A stretch of DNA of 14,854 nucleotides from RGDT01 sp964630925 (GCA_964630925.1 CAZVZK010000209.1:1-14854), one strand, 5' to 3'; counted from the stretch's first letter, positions 7,404 through 14,009 are shown. The notes: generated by a model not told the origin, from the letters alone. Numbers and translations: made by a program.

Positions 7404-7829
7404 CTACCACGGCGACGCGGCTATCTCCTTGCGGCTCAGCACCACGCCCTTCCACGCCCCCTCCGGATACCACACCATCCGATCCTTGTTGGGGAAGTGG
7501 ATCGTGGCCTTCTCCGGCGTGAGCGGCTTGCCGTCCCGCTCCAGAGTGATCTCCACCGTGATCACCAGGACGGTGCCGCCGCCGGTCTCGGACACCTTGT
7601 AGGTGCCCTTCGTCCTGCCGCCATCGGCGGTAAGCCTACCGTTCGCGAAGAACTCGCAGGGGAAGAGACCCCCCGGAGCCCCCTTCGCCGGCACCCACTC
7701 GCCGACGATCCGACCGGCAGCCGCTGGTTTAGGCTTCAGGTGTTTCGGCACAGGTGCGGCTGCCGCCCCAGGCAGGACGAAGACCAGGCCGAGGAGAAGC
7801 AACAGGCGGCACATAACGGCTGCACTCAT
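7404..7829 (-). CDS. Small secreted beta-rich protein, TIGR03066/03067-like (141 aa)
   Basis: A clear signal peptide is present: hydrophobic LLLLLGLVFVLPGAAAA around residues 9-25, then VPKHLKPKP. The mature part reads as a compact beta-sheet domain opening with IVGEWVPAKGAPGGLFPCEF and continuing with GRLTADGGRTKGTYKVSETG, TVLVITVEITLERDG and ATIHFPNKDRMVWYPEGAWKG. The order 'G-E-W ... F..NG.L ... GTYKV ... V.I.. ... L' resembles the lipocalin-like paralogous families TIGR03066/TIGR03067, first defined in Gemmata. That resemblance is by eye. The ATG at 7829 is preceded by a weak site (GGGAACCCC); an internal ATG at residue 6 is possible. It follows the RibD-C-like gene by 15 bp on the same strand and is probably cotranscribed with it. 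No enzymatic motif is seen. Confidence 0.78.
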   Translation of the reverse strand: MSAAVMCRLLLLLGLVFVLPGAAAAPVPKHLKPKPAAAGRIVGEWVPAKGAPGGLFPCEFFANGRLTADGGRTKGTYKVSETGGGTVLVITVEITLERDGKPLTPEKATIHFPNKDRMVWYPEGAWKGVVLSRKEIAASPW

Positions 7830-7844
7830 GGGGTTCCCGCTCTG

Positions 7845-8405
7845 TCAGCCGCGCACGCGCCGGTAGTGCACGGCGATCGCGCCGTTGTGGAGCGGCGTCG
7901 CCGAGACCAGCTCGAGCCGTCGCGTGCCGGGCAGCCCGCTCTGGTACAGGGTCGGGCCGTGACCGGCGATCCTGGGGTGGACGAGGAACTTGTACTCGTC
8001 GATCAGATCCAGCCGGTCCAGCTCGGCCGCGAGCTTGCCGCTACCGAGGAGCACTCCGGCCGGGGTAGCGTCCTTGAGCGTCTGCACACCCGTGCGTAGG
8101 TCGCCGGCGATGTGGTGGCTGTTGGTCCACGGGAAGTCCGTCCGCGTCGACGACACCACGTACTTCGGCTTGGCCTCCAGCTTGGCCGCCCACTCGCGCA
8201 TCGCCGGCGGCGCCCCCACGTCGCCGCGGGCGACCGCCGGCCAGTAGCCCTCCATCATCTCGTAGGTGACGCGGCCCCACAGCATCGCACCGCCCTCGTC
8301 CATGAGGCGGGTGAAGAAGGCGTGTGTCTCGTCGTCGGCGATCCCCTCCCGGTGGTCGACGCAGCCGTCGAGGGTGACGTTGATGCTGAAGGTCAAGAGT
8401 CCCAT
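7845..8405 (-). CDS. Dihydrofolate-reductase-like / RibD C-terminal domain protein (186 aa)
   Basis: A stand-alone RibD-C (DHFR-fold) protein of the YwjB/YyaP type, likely an NADPH-dependent reductase of unknown substrate. It starts with the typical MGLLTFSINVTLDGCVD strand and substrate loop, then DETHAFFTRLMDEGGAMLWGRVTYEMMEGYW at 25-55 (the GRVTYE segment is the cofactor-side hallmark), KPKYVVSST at 79-87, VLLGSGKLAAEL at 118-129, and HPRIAGHGPTL at 143-153. Length is normal. In-frame codons upstream to 8456 are unlikely, because the conserved strand begins at the ATG at 8405, with AGAAGG about 9 nt before it. A perfect TTGACA (minus strand, 8456-8451) lies upstream, but its -10 region is poor. 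It heads a likely pair with the secreted protein at 7404. Trimethoprim resistance should not be assumed: this is not the dfrA lineage. Confidence 0.87.
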   Translation of the reverse strand: MGLLTFSINVTLDGCVDHREGIADDETHAFFTRLMDEGGAMLWGRVTYEMMEGYWPAVARGDVGAPPAMREWAAKLEAKPKYVVSSTRTDFPWTNSHHIAGDLRTGVQTLKDATPAGVLLGSGKLAAELDRLDLIDEYKFLVHPRIAGHGPTLYQSGLPGTRRLELVSATPLHNGAIAVHYRRVRG

Positions 8406-8484
8406 GGCGACGAGCCTTCTCCGAGTTGGATGGACCGCCGGGCTGTCACTTGTCAACGAGTACCTCGCAGCGGCTAACGACCAA

Positions 8485-8554
8485 GCTCACCTGCCGGCGG
8501 GCGGGGGAGCCGTAGACATTGTAAAGCCGTCATGCCTGCCGGTCAGGTGCGGCA
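8485..8554. repeat. Structured direct repeat, copy A (70 bp)
   Basis: It matches copy B (9240-9309) at 63 of 70 positions without gaps. Its ends are imperfect inverted repeats: CACCTGCCGGCGGGC near the left and GCCTGCCGGTCAGGTG near the right, pairing except for one extra base and one mismatch. Inside are two direct GCCGTA/GCCGTC units. It lies between the start of the RibD-C-like gene and the stop of the gene ending at 8612. To the left, GCTAAC (8474-8479) continues a weaker similarity to copy B. Confidence 0.8.
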
Positions 8555-8611
8555 ACGCCGGCAGAAGGCCAGGGTAGGGGATGCCGTGCGCCGCCACACG
8601 GGCCTGCCAAC

Positions 8612-9208
8612 TCACCCCGGCTCAACCCCTCGGATCGTTCCGGGGCGGCGGTAAGGGCCTTCGAGGTACTTGGAGAAGGTGTGCACGTAGGGCGTCTCGA
8701 ACTGCACCTTGGTGATCTCCGCGTACGGGATGACGTGCGGGGAATCGTCCCACCGCCCCAGCCCGTCGAAGTTGGCGAAGCACACCGAGCCCTCGTCCAC
8801 CGAGAGGATTTGCCCGATGTAGAAGTCCTCCAGGTCCTCGTCAGGGTCCTCGCACTCCACAATGACGTTCTCACCGCGCCGCTGGAGCGCCAGCAGCAGT
8901 TGGTGGATGTCATCCAGAGGTACGTCGCCGGGGGCCGTGATCCGGTCGAGCAGCCCTTCCGCGGCCAGCATCCGCTCCCAGTGCCGCTCGTACTCACCCG
9001 AGCGAACGTCCGTGATGTCCCGCATCCGCACCGCAGCATACCCTTCCGGGTAAAAGTCGTGGAGCTGCTGGAGCAAGACCCATTCGCGGCCGGTGGCGAG
9101 GACGAACCCGTTGTGCCGCGGCTCGCTTGGGAGCCCACGGGTCAGGCGTACCTTCTTTCGGGTGCCGACCAACGAACGGAGTTGTCGCCCCACCTCGTCT
9201 TCGTCCAC
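8612..9208 (-). CDS. Unrecognised protein with two similar halves (198 aa)
   Basis: I do not recognise the family. It appears to contain an internal duplication: residues 33-82 (NGFVLATGREWVLL ... MRDITDV ... YERHWERML) and 131-182 (IGQILSVDEGSVCF ... YAEITKV ... YVHTFSKYL) share G-x-[VI]-L, a hydrophobic strand, [DE]IT-x-V and a final aromatic helix, consistent with two small beta-barrel modules joined by a helical linker (98-125, QLLLALQRRGENVIVECEDPDEDLED). No signal peptide or catalytic motif is visible. The start is a GTG at 9208, with GGAAGAGG somewhat far upstream; no better in-frame ATG exists. It sits alone between repeat copies A and B. A role as an immunity or regulatory protein is conceivable but unsupported. 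Confidence 0.72.
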   Translation of the reverse strand: MDEDEVGRQLRSLVGTRKKVRLTRGLPSEPRHNGFVLATGREWVLLQQLHDFYPEGYAAVRMRDITDVRSGEYERHWERMLAAEGLLDRITAPGDVPLDDIHQLLLALQRRGENVIVECEDPDEDLEDFYIGQILSVDEGSVCFANFDGLGRWDDSPHVIPYAEITKVQFETPYVHTFSKYLEGPYRRPGTIRGVEPG

Positions 9209-9227
9209 CGCATCACCCGCCTCTTCC

Positions 9228-9320
9228 GCCGAACACCAGGCTCACCTACCGGCGGGCCGGAGAGCCGTAGTGATTGTAGAGCCGTCATGCCCGCCGGTCA
9301 GGTGCGGCACCTGGTTCGCC
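9228..9320. repeat. Structured repeat, copy B, with extended palindromic ends (93 bp)
   Basis: The core 9240-9309 is the 90% match to copy A. Here the palindrome extends outward to GCCGAAC (9228-9234) and GTTCGCC (9314-9320), which are complementary at 6 of 7 positions. The inner arms CACCTACCGGCGGGC and GCCCGCCGGTCAGGTG pair almost completely, with one extra base in the right (plus-strand) arm. The overall plan of outer AAC/GTT boxes, inner arms with one unpaired base and a variable centre is reminiscent of integron attC sites. It overlaps the last codons and the stop (9285-9287) of the gene at 9285-9785. Confidence 0.7.
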
Positions 9321-9785
9321 GCCCACGGCCTCCTCGACCTCCAGCACCCAATCGTCCAGCACCGGCCCACCGTACCATATGCCGCAGTGGTCCTGCTGCT
9401 CGACCTTGAACGCCACCCAAACCCTGCCCGGAGGCAACTCAATTGTCGCCCAGAACGGCGGGGCGTCCGACTGAAACCCCTCCGGCGAGAACCGCCGCCA
9501 CGCCCACGGGGTGTGGTCGATCAGCACCGTCCGCGTCCTGCCGCGGAAGAAAGGGTCCGGCTCCTCCCGCTCCTCATGCACCGGCGGTTCGGTGCGGACG
9601 GCGTAGTGTACATGGGCGTCGTCCGGCCCGTACCGGAAGGTGAGCCGTGCCGGCCCGACGCGGGGTGGCCACGGGGCGATCTCAACGTGGAAGCACCAGG
9701 AGTCGCGCAGCTCCCACCAGACCCGGCGGCCGTCGCACGCCCAGTCGTCGCCCTCCCGCCAGTAGACCGACGCGACTTTCGCCAC
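9285..9785 (-). CDS. Unrecognised Trp-rich protein (166 aa)
   Basis: No family recognised. The protein is beta-rich with many tryptophans (VYWREGDDW, VWWELRDSWCFHVEIAPWPP, IWYGGPVLDDW), no signal peptide, no membrane segment and no catalytic motif that I can identify. I chose the GTG at 9785 because GGAGG lies 8 nt upstream; a TTG 63 bp earlier is in frame but overlaps the candidate promoter. The last eight or so codons and the stop fall inside repeat copy B, so the C-terminal AAPDRRA is encoded by the repeat and need not be ancestral. The homologous stretch of copy A would encode AAPDRQA in the corresponding frame. Downstream lie the two-halved protein and then the RibD-C-like gene, all on the same strand. 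Confidence 0.7.
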   Translation of the reverse strand: MAKVASVYWREGDDWACDGRRVWWELRDSWCFHVEIAPWPPRVGPARLTFRYGPDDAHVHYAVRTEPPVHEEREEPDPFFRGRTRTVLIDHTPWAWRRFSPEGFQSDAPPFWATIELPPGRVWVAFKVEQQDHCGIWYGGPVLDDWVLEVEEAVGGEPGAAPDRRA

Positions 9786-9813
9786 CTCCGTAGCCTCCTG
9801 CGGCGAACTCGGT

Positions 9814-9842
9814 ATTAACTTGCACAGCAGACCGCTTGTCAA
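9814..9842 (-). promoter_or_regulatory. Candidate sigma70-type promoter
   Basis: On the minus strand a perfect TTGACA (9842-9837) is followed after 17 nt by GTTAAT (9819-9814, four of six consensus bases). Transcription would begin about 20 nt before the GTG at 9785, leaving room for its GGAGG. This supports that start codon over the TTG further upstream. Confidence 0.45.
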
Positions 9843-10240
9843 GGACAATCAGCGCCGATCAGCGACACCAGCGACACGCCAAGGCCGCCCGTCACCGGCC
9901 CTGTCACCCGTTGTCGCTCACCGTCACCCTCGATCGGGTAGCAACGCGATAACCCGGCCGCGGGACTACTTAACAACCGGATAATCCGACCTGGCGCCCC
10001 CTACCCGCCATCACCCCGCCGTCCCCCCCAGGCATGACGCCGCCAACGGCCACGACCTCCCCCGCCTTGCGCGGGCCAACGGCCGCTGCGCGGCCTACGC
10101 CTCGGGCCGCAAAGCCGGCCCTGGCGTGGCCCGCTCGGCGCCCTTACACCCCACAACAACGCACAAGACCCGCCGCCGTCGGCGGGCCGCAGCGGTCGGG
10201 GCACGTGGCCGCCGCGAGTCGCTCCCGCCCCCGTGGCCCC
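9843..10240. other. Intergenic region, no gene found
   Basis: About 400 bp between the start side of the minus-strand gene at 9285-9785 and the 3' end of the creatinase-like gene. I see short AGCGACAC-like direct repeats near 9861-9878 and one GC-rich hairpin (listed separately). No open frame here has a plausible start site and composition. Confidence 0.6.
10169..10186 (-). terminator. Candidate terminator of the creatinase-like gene
   Basis: A perfect 7-bp GC stem (CCCGCCG at 10169-10175, CGGCGGG at 10180-10186) with a 4-nt loop lies 54 nt downstream of the stop at 10241. Read on the minus strand it is followed by the moderately T-rich TCTTGTGCGTTGTTG. The T-tract is interrupted, so termination is only probable. 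Confidence 0.35.
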
Positions 10241-11638
10241 TCAGCGCAGCGCCAGGACCGCGTTGGGCCACAGGAAGAAAGGCGGCACGATGGCGGGGAT
10301 GTTCGACAGCGGCAGCACCTCCTCCGGCAGGTCGATGCCGAGCACGTCCGCCATGAACTCCCGACGCTTCAGGCACCGCCGGTAGCACCCGGGGTACTCC
10401 GCCTCCAGCCGCCGCCTCAGCCCGGCATCGGCGAGCACCACGCCGTCCTCCATGCGCGTCGAACCGTACACCCGTGACGAGGGGATCACGTCCACCTGCA
10501 GCACCATCCCGGAGCGGAGCGGCACCTCCGAGCCGCGGTAGATGGGCGAGCTGACCCACTCGTCGAGATGGATCAGGTGGCCGGGGTTCAGGAAGATCCC
10601 GAACCTCTCGAACGGCAGCCTCTCCGCGATCAGGCGCTCCAGCTCCCCACCCGGCGTGCCCACCCGCAGCAGGCCGTACCACCCGGCCAGGGCCTCGAAG
10701 TAGACGCCGGCGAAGTCGGCGACGTAGTCGCGCGCCGCCGGCGGCAGGTCCTCGGCGGACTCGGCGACCCAGCCGGCCCGGCAGATGTTGCTGCCCCAGT
10801 AGCAGATGTTCGTCGAGAGGGTCTCGCCGCGCCGCACCCGCGCCCCGGCCGGCCCCGACAGGCCCCCGTAGGGGTTCGACCCGCACGCCAGCGTCATGTG
10901 GCAGCCCAGCGGCTCCCCGTTGAAGCCGGCCAGCCGCCCCAGGTCGGTGTCCAGCATCCCGTCACGCACCCCGAACAGCAGCCGGCGCATCCCCTCCGAG
11001 GCCAGCACGTTGGTGTACTCGAACGCGGCGATCTCCGCCGGCGAGCAGGCCGACCGCAGGCCGTGGCCGGGGTGCATCAGCAGGTCGGTGGTGTTCACCA
11101 CGCCGTCCCGGCCCGCCAGGTCGCGGAGCGCATCGACCAGGTACGCGGGCAGCTCGATCGCGTGCTCGCTGTCGGGCACCTCCGACTCGCCGAAGTACTT
11201 CCACCCCACGCACCCGACCCGCCCGCCCCGGCCGATCCCCTCGCCGGCAAAGATGTCGCGGATCAGCCGGCTGCCGTCGCGCGGCTGGCTGAGCAGGGAG
11301 AACGGCTGGAATCGCTCGGCCCGCAGCCGCCCGGCCACGAAGAGCGGGCTGACGGGCAGGTACCCCTCACACTCGTTGCCGACGAGCAGCAGCGGATCGC
11401 CCGAGGCCGCCACGACGAGGACGGCCTCCTCGAAGCGCGGGTCCAGGTTGGTCAGGTACGCCAGGTTGGCGAAGTGCTCGCGGTCCCCGTAGACGACCAC
11501 GTGCCCCAGACCCCGCCGCCCCATGACAGACCGCAGGGCGGCGAGCCGGCCCTCCAGCTCCGCCAGCGTCACGGGCGGGGGCCGCTCGCCCCCGCCGAAA
11601 TCCGGCCAGTCGATCTCGATCAGGCGGTGGTTCTTCAT
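10241..11638 (-). CDS. Creatinase-like M24-fold protein with non-canonical metal site (465 aa)
   Basis: Resembles the creatinase/Xaa-Pro aminopeptidase (M24) fold: an N-terminal creatinase-type domain (residues 1-190) and a C-terminal pita-bread domain. In the metalloaminopeptidases five ligands are D, D, H, E, E. Here the matching positions read Asn277 (ETLSTNICYWG), Asn284 (GSNICRAG), His354 (NPGHLIHL), Asp383 (LQVDVIP) and Glu397 (STRMEDGVV). Loss of both aspartates argues against a dinuclear metal peptidase and fits creatinase, which is metal-independent, has an LSLN at the first position and uses a histidine as catalytic base. The substrate is unknown. The ATG at 11638, preceded by a GAGGGA-containing site, begins the conserved domain; a longer frame to 11830 runs into the neighbouring gene and is rejected. 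It is divergent from the C-N hydrolase gene 158 bp away, suggesting shared control. Confidence 0.82.
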   Translation of the reverse strand: MKNHRLIEIDWPDFGGGERPPPVTLAELEGRLAALRSVMGRRGLGHVVVYGDREHFANLAYLTNLDPRFEEAVLVVAASGDPLLLVGNECEGYLPVSPLFVAGRLRAERFQPFSLLSQPRDGSRLIRDIFAGEGIGRGGRVGCVGWKYFGESEVPDSEHAIELPAYLVDALRDLAGRDGVVNTTDLLMHPGHGLRSACSPAEIAAFEYTNVLASEGMRRLLFGVRDGMLDTDLGRLAGFNGEPLGCHMTLACGSNPYGGLSGPAGARVRRGETLSTNICYWGSNICRAGWVAESAEDLPPAARDYVADFAGVYFEALAGWYGLLRVGTPGGELERLIAERLPFERFGIFLNPGHLIHLDEWVSSPIYRGSEVPLRSGMVLQVDVIPSSRVYGSTRMEDGVVLADAGLRRRLEAEYPGCYRRCLKRREFMADVLGIDLPEEVLPLSNIPAIVPPFFLWPNAVLALR

Positions 11639-11796
11639 CCCCCGTCCCTCGCCCCGCGTGCCCCGGCCCCTGCCCATTCTGGGCAGACCGAGCGGCGGGA
11701 ACAAGGGCGTGGGCCGACAGGGGCGGGATGGCGATGGCCGGAAGTGCGCCGGCCAGATAAACCGTACCTGCCCATCCCCGAAGGCGAGGCCCGGCC
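11639..11796. promoter_or_regulatory. Divergent intergenic region with a 17-bp palindrome (candidate operator)
   Basis: This 158-bp gap must hold the promoters of both flanking genes. CTGCCCA (11670-11676) and TGGGCAG (11680-11686) form a perfect palindrome with spacer TTC, and a third copy of the half-site, CTGCCCA, occurs at 11768-11774, about 22 nt before the plus-strand start. Palindrome plus repeated half-site fits an operator shared by both genes. No good -35/-10 pair was found on either strand. Confidence 0.4.
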
Positions 11797-12927
11797 ATGA
11801 AGAAGAAGCTTGTCGTCGCGTTGTGGTCACGCAACACGGGCGTGAGTAACCAACACGAGGGCCTCCAGGACAGGGTCTACTCCCTCCAGCGGGCGGTCAC
11901 GAAGGCCGGGGAGAAGGTCGCGGCCCGCACCGCCAACTGGTCGGCCAAGCACCTCGTCGAGCCGCACGGCATCTTCGTCGCCCCGGAGTACCTCTTCGCC
12001 GAGCCGGTGACCACCGTCGGCAAGCGGAGGCGGCACTCCTACACGCCGGATAACGGCGGGCAGGGCCGGCGGCACCTCAGCGAGGCCGACATGCAGGAGG
12101 TCCTCCGCGTGCTCAAGGAGATCAGCGCGGATGACGGCAAGAACATCCTGATGGTCCCGGGCACCGTCGCCTGGGAGAAGCCCATCGCCAACGCCAGGCA
12201 GGCCCTCGCCCTGGTCGAGCAGGCCGAGGCGCGGGGGCTGGGCATGGCCGGCCAGTCGCGCAGCTTCGAATGGGACGAGGTCGTCGGCGACTGGGTGCCG
12301 GCCCGCGCCCCCATCAACCAGGTGAGCAACCACTGGAAGCGCCAGCGGCTCAACTCCCTCGCCAAGATCGACGAGGACGTCAACCTCTACGCCATCGGCA
12401 AGGGCATCACCGTCCAGGAGGCCCAGCGGCGGCGCAACAACGCCATGGAGTCCCGGAACACCGCCTACGTCCTGTACAACGGCGAGGAGGTCTTCGTCTA
12501 CAACAAGCAGGGCGACTTCCACGAGGTCCTCGACCACGACGTGAGCCGACAGAACATCTACATCCCCGGCAGCAACGACGGCGTGTTCACGAAGTGGGGC
12601 GTGAAGTTCGGCATCGAGATCTGCCTCGACCACGCCCTCGGCGCGCTGAAGGGCCACCACGGCGAGGGCGCCCCGCACATCCACATCATCAGCTCCGCCG
12701 CCGTCTCGATCGAGAAGGCCAACCTGTCGCTGCGCCGCGGCGGGCTGGTCCTGCACGCCTGCTGCCACGAGGAGTGGTCGGGGATCTGGCGGCGGTCCAC
12801 CGTCCTGGGCAGCATCAAGAACTGCACCCGCAAGGACGACGGCGATTACTGCAAGTTCCTGGGCACCGACGACGTGGACGGCTACCCCCTCGACACGTAC
12901 GAGCTGACCCTCGACACCTGGAGCTGA
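11797..12927 (+). CDS. Carbon-nitrogen hydrolase, nitrilase superfamily (376 aa)
   Basis: The Glu-Lys-Cys catalytic triad of the superfamily can be traced: Glu64 in GIFVAPEYLF (58-67), Lys237 in EVFVYNKQGDFHEVL (231-245) as the best lysine candidate, and the nucleophile Cys276 in KFGIEICLDHALG (270-282). Members hydrolyse nitriles, amides or N-carbamoyl compounds. It is longer than usual: an insertion rich in charged residues (about 70-115 and 155-220, with KRRRHSYTPDNGGQGRRH and TVQEAQRRRNNAMESRN) separates Glu64 from the lysine, so it may be an unusual subfamily. After the nucleophile, HIHIISSAAVSIEKANLSLRRGGLVLHACC fits the superfamily core. It is cytoplasmic by sequence. The ATG at 11797 has only a weak purine-rich GAAGGCGAGG upstream. 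It is divergent from the creatinase-like gene; joint action on an amide or guanidino compound is inferred. Confidence 0.82.
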   Translation: MKKKLVVALWSRNTGVSNQHEGLQDRVYSLQRAVTKAGEKVAARTANWSAKHLVEPHGIFVAPEYLFAEPVTTVGKRRRHSYTPDNGGQGRRHLSEADMQEVLRVLKEISADDGKNILMVPGTVAWEKPIANARQALALVEQAEARGLGMAGQSRSFEWDEVVGDWVPARAPINQVSNHWKRQRLNSLAKIDEDVNLYAIGKGITVQEAQRRRNNAMESRNTAYVLYNGEEVFVYNKQGDFHEVLDHDVSRQNIYIPGSNDGVFTKWGVKFGIEICLDHALGALKGHHGEGAPHIHIISSAAVSIEKANLSLRRGGLVLHACCHEEWSGIWRRSTVLGSIKNCTRKDDGDYCKFLGTDDVDGYPLDTYELTLDTWS

Positions 12928-12979
12928 GCCGCGGGCCGGGCCCTCACACAGGCGCCCGCAGTCGGCGTCCGATTCCTGT

Positions 12980-13079
12980 GTGGCCGGGGTCGGCTTTGAG
13001 ACCCCGGGTCCCGCACCGCAAGGGGCCGCCACGCTCACGCCCATGCCCGCGCCGGGGTCTCAAAGCCGACCCCGGCCAC
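12980..13079. repeat. Perfect 28-bp inverted repeat with 44-nt loop
   Basis: Positions 12980-13007 are the exact reverse complement of 13052-13079. Each arm contains GGGGTC and GAGACCCC around a short AT-containing centre, GGCTTTGAG or CTCAAAGCC. The loop is 13008-13051. An additional 8-bp stem (CACACAGG at 12945-12952 with CCTGTGTG at 12975-12982) overlaps the left arm by 3 nt and begins 18 nt after the hydrolase stop. The structure lies between convergent genes, so it may terminate both transcripts, though no T-tract accompanies it. A small non-autonomous palindromic element is the alternative. Confidence 0.85.
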
Positions 13080-13175
13080 CCCAGCCAAGAGCCGAGATCG
13101 GACACCACCACCGGGCGGCTGCATCATCCGGAGAGCAACGGACGGCGTGACGGCTCTGCGTAGCCCCGGGACTGT

Positions 13176-14009
13176 TCACGCCGCCCCGCGCCGCACCGCG
13201 TCCTCGGGGAACGCCTCCGACGCCGCCATCCCGTCCCGGCCCCGCACGCCGATCAGCGTCAGCAGCCGCCGCCGCATCTCACGCAGCGGCACGGCGAACG
13301 TGCGGTGCCAGCCGATCCACGCCGGCCTCTCCCCCCCGCCCAGCTCGGCGATCAGGTGCGCCTGGTCCGGCCTATGCAGGCGGACGTGCTTGGCGAGGTG
13401 GTACCGGTCGGCGTCCTGGAGCGCCGCGACGAGCCGCCGGGCGATCGGGTTGCCCTCGTCGCGCGGCGACCACAGCCCCAGGCACACCTGGAAGTCGATC
13501 AGGTGCGGCAGGCCGTCGTCACCGACCAGCACGTTCTCGCGCTTGTGCAGATCGACGTACGCCATCCGCCGGGCGTGGATCGTCGCCAGCAGATGCACCA
13601 GCGCCGGGAAGAAGCGGTCGCCCACCCGCTCACCCGCCGCCAGCGGGTGCCCCTCGACGTAGTCGTGGCCGCAGGCGTGCGGCAGGACGTGGCCCGCGGC
13701 GCTGACCGGCCCGCACCCCGCGGGCACGCCGGGGACGCCGGCCAGGCGCTCGAAGGCGAGGGCCTCGCGGATCGCCAGGCGCCGGCCCAGCCAGCTCATC
13801 GGCAGCCACAGGATCGGCTGCACCCGGTTGAACTTGCACACGATGTCGCCGGCGGGCGAGGTGTAGCGTGCCGTGGCGGCCCAGGAGTCGTGCTTGAACA
13901 CATCCACGCGGCGGTAGTCGCGCCCGCCGGCGCGGACCGCCTCGGGCGGCTCGCCGTCGCCCAGGGCGCGCAGCAGGGCCGGCCGGCTCCTCGTGGACCG
14001 CTCCGCCAT
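13176..14009 (-). CDS. Kinase-fold protein, lipopolysaccharide-kinase/RIO-like (277 aa)
   Basis: A small atypical kinase. Visible landmarks are Lys59 in DIVCKFN (55-61) as the ATP-anchoring lysine, REALAFERL (81-89) as the helix that carries its glutamate partner, the catalytic loop YVDLHKRENVLV (151-162) with Asp153 and Asn159, and the metal site LIDFQVCLG (170-178) with Asp172. DFQ replaces DFG. The absence of a Gly-rich loop and the short length resemble Kdo/WaaP-type and RIO-like kinases rather than Ser/Thr kinases of the Pkn family. There is no signal peptide. The ATG at 14009 is chosen because GGGGGGAAG precedes it and the extra 30 codons of a longer frame are unlike protein. It is alone, convergent with the C-N hydrolase across the 28-bp inverted repeat. 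It could phosphorylate a sugar of the cell envelope; the substrate is not shown by the sequence. Confidence 0.82.
   Translation of the reverse strand: MAERSTRSRPALLRALGDGEPPEAVRAGGRDYRRVDVFKHDSWAATARYTSPAGDIVCKFNRVQPILWLPMSWLGRRLAIREALAFERLAGVPGVPAGCGPVSAAGHVLPHACGHDYVEGHPLAAGERVGDRFFPALVHLLATIHARRMAYVDLHKRENVLVGDDGLPHLIDFQVCLGLWSPRDEGNPIARRLVAALQDADRYHLAKHVRLHRPDQAHLIAELGGGERPAWIGWHRTFAVPLREMRRRLLTLIGVRGRDGMAASEAFPEDAVRRGAA

Noticed and set aside
6970..7602. 210-residue plus-strand frame in the repeat-rich gap
   Set aside because: Runs across inverted repeats and antisense into the secreted protein gene; no ribosome binding site.
7845..8405. Trimethoprim resistance dihydrofolate reductase
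   Set aside because: Sequence fits the RibD-C/YwjB-like branch, not dfrA or FolA; resistance cannot be inferred.
8530..9138. 202-residue minus-strand frame overlapping the 198-residue gene
   Set aside because: Ser/Thr/Arg-rich out-of-frame reading; it only shows that repeat A carries a stop codon comparable with that of repeat B.
10568..11800. 410-residue plus-strand frame opposite the creatinase-like gene
   Set aside because: Composition typical of an antisense shadow (Gln/Arg/Pro-rich), no start signal.
11827..13044. 405-residue minus-strand frame opposite the C-N hydrolase
   Set aside because: No catalytic motif or start site; the plus strand carries the Glu/Cys nitrilase motifs.
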